This document shows, in pieces, positions 59,129-64,000 of a DNA stretch of 64,000 nucleotides. Each line of letters opens with the position of its first letter. Position 1 is the stretch's first letter. The DNA is taken from contig NC_092672.1 of NCBI RefSeq assembly GCF_964355755.1, positions 7,378,001 to 7,442,000 on the forward strand. The letters are read 5' to 3'. The notes beneath the pieces are model-generated. The model was not told where the DNA came from, searched no databases, and saw only the letters and a program-made list of their open reading frames with translations. A program made the position numbers and the translations under genes. The stretch is from Antedon mediterranea (lineage: Eukaryota; Echinodermata; Crinoidea; Comatulida; Antedonidae).

Positions 59129-59190
59129 TTAAAAACTGTGGTGCGAATGTTTGGAATCGAGCAACTATAAGAGCATGTCAGAAAGGTTAC
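59129..59190 (+). pseudogene. Relic of decarboxylase exon 9
   Basis: The stretch gaatgtttggaatcgagcaa followed by ctataagagcatgtcagaaagg matches copy B exon 9 (57290-57336) and the first bases of its intron. A short deletion precedes it (the ttgttctcc segment is lost) and the Gln codon region has become a stop (CTA TAA). No neighbouring exons are recognisable, so it is the remnant of a partial duplicate. Confidence 0.8.
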
Positions 59191-60147
59191 GTTTTGTTTG
59201 GTAAAAGAGGAAACCTTAATAGATTCCTATTACAATTGCGGTCAGTTTGATCATTATAATGTATAGATACGTGCATTAACAAATAATTGTATAACAAACA
59301 AACAAACGTACAAACTCTCTCACTTATAATACAGATGTAGATTATAATACTATTATAGGCAATGATGCGATATGAGTATGTCGTACTTTTGTGACTTTCT
59401 TGTGGTGGCTTTTGAATGTGTGCATTTGACTGTGACTCCTTGAGTAACAGAAAATGTTCAGACTCTAAAAAGTAAGGTGTTTCTGTTTTCCATGGAATAT
59501 ATTATATTTCGTTCTTGTTGCTGAATTCAAACAGTAACGTGTCTTTTTTTACCACCCCGACATTTTACTATTTTTTTCTTTTTATATGTAAACTGCTGAT
59601 AAAGGTCATCATTAGTAAAAAAAATTGTAAGCATTTTAAACAGAATATAACACATTTACTTAGGGCTATTATAGTACGTCACAATGCCAAAGTTACCGAG
59701 TTATTTGAGTAGTCGACCACTCCAGCCGCCGTGTATACGTTAGGGCCATTATACAATAAAGTTGAATAGTAGGTGACACATAAACGTTGTCAACTCATAT
59801 TATAGCCTGTTTTGTATCGTCAGATAGGTTTTTACATTATCTCTTAATTTTTCACGAATTTCCCCAAAATCCTATAGATAGGGGAGCAAGAAAGACTGAG
59901 TGTTTGTCTAATGCCTCTCATTCTCTACTATCTTGACATATTAAAATTTAATTTTATTTATTCATTAAGTCACCGTCTGTCGTTATTTTAATAGGGATAA
60001 CATGATTATGCTTTTTGATGCCAGGCCTACAGTTTTTGTTTTAATACAGTGATTGCGGTCGAGTGAAGACGGGTTTGTCCGCAGCTTGCAGCCCGGTTTT
60101 TTCAAACTATATATTCAGCACGAGTATCATATATCCTACAACAACAA

Positions 60148-60285
60148 CCGTCGTGGCCTGGTGGTTATGGTGCTTGGCTGCCAATCCAAGGGTCCTGGGT
60201 TCAAGTCCTGTCATATGTCAGGATTTTTTCTAATGACAATTTACAACTCCACTCCCAAAGACTTGTAATAAAGACTTTGTTTATG
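60148..60285 (+). mobile_element. tRNA-Gly-like SINE
   Basis: cgtcgtggcctggtggttat (A-box), an anticodon-like hairpin cttggctgccaatccaag with GCC in the loop, and B-box ggttcaagtcc. An unrelated body ending in aataaagactttg follows. It is tRNA-derived but lacks a matching 3' acceptor strand. Confidence 0.6.
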
Positions 60286-60954
60286 TAGAGCATTGTGTGT
60301 ATAATTATGTTTGTCTCGTGAACGGATTGCCACCTTTAAGAAGGATAGTGATTGAATTTGCTTATGGTTATCCTTGGCAATTTGCCTAAATATAAATATA
60401 TTAACCTTAACACATCATTAACAAATACTTCTATACTACTTGGGACATCGATATCTTCACACAACCATATTCAGGAGTAAAAGAAAAACATTAAACGTTA
60501 TTAATTCAATGTACACAAAGTTATCAGCTCATGTTACGTTTGAGTCGACGGGAATCTATATATAAATTTACGTAAGGGCAACATTCTTCGGTAAATCGCT
60601 CGTTACTTCTAGAATTTGTACTCGATGCTTTATAAAGTTGGTTCATACGTCCACCCAATGTAACCCTGTTTACAAATTAAGTTGAGTTAGATAATTTGTT
60701 GTTGACGTTTAAAACGAATTGAGGTTGAACGATTTGCCCCAAATAGGGGTGTTTTCCGACCGTGATATACACTGTCTAATAGATGTCGATGCTGAAAATA
60801 CCCGTACACAATAATACGAGGATGATTCGCATTTGCCTATTTTCTTCTACGATAATTGATTAAACAGCTCCAGTACAGCATCATAAAGTTACAGAAAAGC
60901 CGATTTTCTTTAAAAAAAAATACTATTTTGATAGATTTAATATACATTTATACA

Positions 60955-61890
60955 TACAACAGGTTCTCCCTTTATTTAATATTTTTATTAATGATTTGAG
61001 GAACTTAGAATTCAAATAGGAGATTTATCAATTAATCATCTACTTTATTGTGCAGATAATCTTATATTATTTAGCGATATGCTTACTGTTTATGGATTAC
61101 AACATTGTTTAATTAAGTTGTCTGTTTATTATGCAAGATGGGATGTAACTTTCAATGTTAAAAAAGGTAGTGTTTACAAATTGTAGTAATCCTAAGAAAT
61201 TTGAAAAATGTAGTTACTTATTACAATGGAAATACAAAATTGACATTGTTAAGTCTTTGAACTATTTAGGAGTTATTTTCAACTCAAATGGTAATTGGAA
61301 TAAAGCAAAAAAAAAAAAAAAACAATTATCAACACGCTAACAAGACTTTGCTACATTACACAGATTCCCTATCCAAATTCGAAGTATAATGAATGAGATT
61401 CGTTACTGGCTGATACCAGGGTGGTAATCCAAATGGATAGTGATAAATGTATTAAACAATGTAATTATGTTTTTCAATTATAGAAAAGCTCAAAGAAATA
61501 AGCAATGTTGGGCCAATGAGGTAAACAAATATTATGTATGAATGGATTTGTTAACATGCTCAACAGGTCAACAATACATATACTTTTATTTCAAATTTTA
61601 AACATTAAATATAATTTTGGTGTTGAAGAATACTTAATTAAAATACAACGTAAACAAACTATGACTAAACCAAGACCAAGGATATTAAACAATAAATACA
61701 TTTGAAATTGAAAAAGGAAGATGGAATCGTATTAATAGAAATTAAAGATTATGCAAATTATGTTCTCTACAATCAATTGAATTGTCCCATTTATTTAGAA
61801 CTAAATTTATATTTCTTTTTATACGAATAACCCATCTAAGTTAAAATTTTATCTCATTACTAAGCTTGGAAAATTCATTTAAACTTAGAG
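60955..61890 (+). mobile_element. Decayed LINE reverse transcriptase
   Basis: Frames broken by shifts and stops still show RT blocks: PLFNIFINDLRN, HLLYCADNLILFS (catalytic YADD changed to CADN), LQHCLIKLSVYYARWDVTFN, SLNYLGVIFNSNGNW. Farther on is a C-terminal segment readable as GRWNRINRN then RLCKLCSLQSIELSH. This order is that of a CR1/L2-like element. Non-functional. It ends about 300 bp before copy C. Confidence 0.7.
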
Positions 61891-62203
61891 TAGAATTTTG
61901 AAATGGACTCTAATGTTTAATTTATTATTTTATTACCTGTATTGTATATTATTTCGGCCAAAGATCATATATAAAAATGTTTCTTGGATTTTCCAAGGAG
62001 AGAAGAAGTAAACACATTTTTAAAATAGATTCACCTTCTATATCAACAAAGTATAAACAATTTGGATTAATTCATGTTTTACCTCCTCATTTTTCCTATT
62101 TATTCTTAAATGCAGAAACAGTTATTTTTTTATTTTCAAAGAAAATGCATCTTGTTTATCTCTAATACAATTAAAACTGACATTGTTTTTAGAAGAAAAA
62201 ATC

Positions 62204-64000
62204 ATGTCATCAGAATCAAAAGAGGTTCGAAAACAGGTCAAAGAAATGGTTGACTACATAGCTTGGTACATAGATACGATTGAAGAGAGACCATCGTTAG
62301 CACAAGTAGAACCTGGTTAGCTCAGCAAACTGATCCCAAATGCAGCACCACAAAAACCAGAAAAATGGGAAGATATTATGAAAGAATTAGAGAAGGCCAT
62401 CATGCCAGGTGTAAGTATTTTTTACTTCGCAATTTCCACGATCATCAAAAAATCAGAAAAACAAACAGTTATTTGAAAAAAGTTTCGAAAACAGAAGTTT
62501 GGTGGGTTGTGGAGCCGTGAAATGTGCAAAAAGTCACATTTGTGCAAACAACCACATTTGTGCAAACATTTTACCTTTAAATGTGCAAATCTGTTAAAAT
62601 TCATAACCCGCAAATGTGCAAACATCTTGCCGTTAAATGTAAAAACGGTCAGATTTGACGTTAAATGTGCAAAAGGTATTCTACAAATGTGCAAATCATT
62701 TATTCAGTCAAATTCCTATTACATTTTATATTTTTGGTTCGTATGTCTTTCAGAGTAGAAATAACAATAGGAAAAAGAGTCTAATAAATTTAAAATGCTC
62801 AATATCTTAATAACTAATTATACTGTTGTATTTTATTATGATCAAAGGCTCTAAATCGCACATTTGAAGGTAAAATGTTTACACAAATGTGGTTGTTTGC
62901 ACAAATGTGACTTTTTGCACATTTCACGGCTCCACATGGGTCTCTTCTAACTCATGATCACCATATCGCTAATACCGAGTAAACAAACTCCTAAATTTCT
63001 TTCAAACACGTCTCTCTACATGATAGTAGTTGCAAATATCAAAGCATGTTTTTCAACTAAAGCATAGAGCCTCACTTCCAGGTTGCACGTGCTGCTTATT
63101 TATCAATTAGAGTCCATTCAATTTATACAATAAAACGAATTATACAATAAACAAATTATACAATAAAACGTTTTTTATTTGTGTATAAACAGGTTAGCCA
63201 TTGGCGTAGTCCTAATTTTCATGCCTTCTATGAAGTTGGAAGTTCATGTCCATCAATACTAATGTGATATGCTGGGTGATGGCATTGGTTGTGTTGGCTT
63301 TACGTGGGTAATTATTGTGTTTGTCTTTTACATATCATATTTTGTCTTTCGAAAAAAGAAACCATTGTTTGTCTATAATAACAAAAACAAATATTGTGGT
63401 TTATTTGTCTTTTACAAACAATGGTTTGTTCATAATAAAAAGACAAAATGTGGTTTTTAAAAGACATGATGATATGATAGTTTGTCTTTTTATAAAATTC
63501 CTGCTTATCAAATTATCAGATTCCTGCAACAAGGAATACAATCACACAATTAATAAATATTTTTGGAATATATATATATTATTTGAAATATTTGTTTTAT
63601 AAGACACATACAGCCGCAGGTTGGTTTTCAATCAGTCACTACGTTGCAAACAGTGTGAACGTGCAATAGAAACATTTGATAAAACTATTATAAAACTGCT
63701 ACTGATAACTACTATTAACCAATCCGATAGTAAAGATACACTCTTGTGTGCATAACATCACTTTTTGAATAGCACGAGATTCGAAAATAGCCAATCATAT
63801 AGTAAGCATACACTCGGTGACCAAGTGGTTATAAGACAGTGGAACCGCATCCCTAGACATAATACTGAGAATGTTTCTTGGCTCATTGGCTCAAAATATA
63901 CTGGTGATACGACGTCATTTATTGTTCATTATTGTGCCTCCTTCAATAATTCAACATTGTTTTGTGTAGATTGTCATCCCAGCTTGCACAGAACTTGAAA
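62204..64000 (+). pseudogene. Decarboxylase copy C, pseudogene, continues off the right edge
   Basis: Three exons are visible: 62204-62410, 63193-63307 and 63970 onward. Exon 1 is close to copy B (MSSESKEVRKQVKEMVDYIA) but has an in-frame TAG at 62318-62320 (codon 39), where A and B have TAT (Tyr). Exon 2 is 115 bp instead of 114: one extra base near 63260 shifts the frame after SCPSIL and brings in TGA. Splice sites are still intact (gtaagt at 62411, cag before 63193, gtaatt at 63308), so decay is recent. Exon 2 shares the glutamate (HAFYEVG) with copy B, placing B and C together. The exon 3 start reads IVIPACTELE. Confidence 0.88.
62509..62935. mobile_element. 427-bp foldback element with atgtgcaaa-repeat arms
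   Basis: Left arm GTGGAGCCGTGAAATGTGCA, right arm ends TGCACATTTCACGGCTCCAC. Arms of about 80 bp are almost perfect and contain several 'catttgtgcaaac' words, which recur in the interior too. No clear target duplication. It occupies intron 1 of pseudogene copy C. Confidence 0.8.

Larger units (their letters stand above)
58027..62203. other. Spacer between copies B and C, filled with mobile-element relics
   Basis: Contains two pieces of SINE type 1 (58157-58296, 58480-58575), an exon-9 relic of the decarboxylase family (59129-59190), a Gly-tRNA-like SINE (60148-60285) and a decayed LINE (60955-61890). The remainder is AT-rich with nothing recognisable. Confidence 0.6.

Overview
This is AT-rich eukaryotic (animal) nuclear DNA. 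Every gene is interrupted by introns with ordinary GT..AG borders (one GC..AG), and the introns and spacers are full of small inverted-repeat transposons, tRNA-derived SINEs and LINE relics. The gene content (SETD1, B3GLCT, PRODH, aromatic amino acid decarboxylases) is metazoan. Frequent 'taggcctag' words and a SINE of a type I associate with invertebrate deuterostomes suggest an echinoderm or a relative; that placement is inference only. I found no operon, CRISPR array or prokaryotic gene.

Layout. (1) About 1-11,000, minus strand: a SETD1A/B-type histone H3K4 methyltransferase. Thirteen coding exons (1,710 codons) run from the WDR82-binding N-terminus through the RRM and N-SET region. The catalytic SET/post-SET exons lie off the left edge. 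(2) 12,060-21,042, minus strand: complete B3GLCT, the ER beta-1,3-glucosyltransferase that extends O-fucose on thrombospondin repeats, ending in a canonical KDEL. (3) 21,239-28,848, plus strand: a 636-residue protein with a TBC-like middle and a coiled-coil tail that I cannot name. It is head-to-head with B3GLCT across 196 bp. (4) 30,859-35,447, minus strand: complete mitochondrial proline dehydrogenase, with a 38-bp minisatellite in intron 2. (5) 38,564 to the right edge, plus strand: a tandem array of group II PLP decarboxylases. Copy A (481 aa) and copy B (478 aa) are intact, copy C is a pseudogene running off the window, and a lone exon-9 relic lies between B and C.

Mobile DNA. At least three MITE families recur: A, inner end GCTCTGTCTACACTATC; B, TA plus CAGTCAACTCTC; C, TTAA plus AGATGTATTGTC. 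Two further palindromic elements, a 1,193-bp element nested inside a MITE, LINE relics and several SINEs are present. The most striking element is a 1,024-bp foldback at 37,492-38,515. Its roughly 410-bp arms are built from repeated CCACGGCAA-type words, it has an exact 8-bp target duplication, and it sits 48 bp before the copy A start codon. A second element of similar design lies in the first intron of copy C.

The genes are independent housekeeping or metabolic loci. Only the decarboxylase array forms a functional group: copy A keeps a DOPA-decarboxylase-like pocket, while copy B has several pocket substitutions, including a glutamate where human DDC has Pro81. Exon coordinates were worked out by eye from splice signals, reading-frame continuity and remembered family sequences. 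All exon lengths sum in frame, but no alignment or transcript evidence was available.
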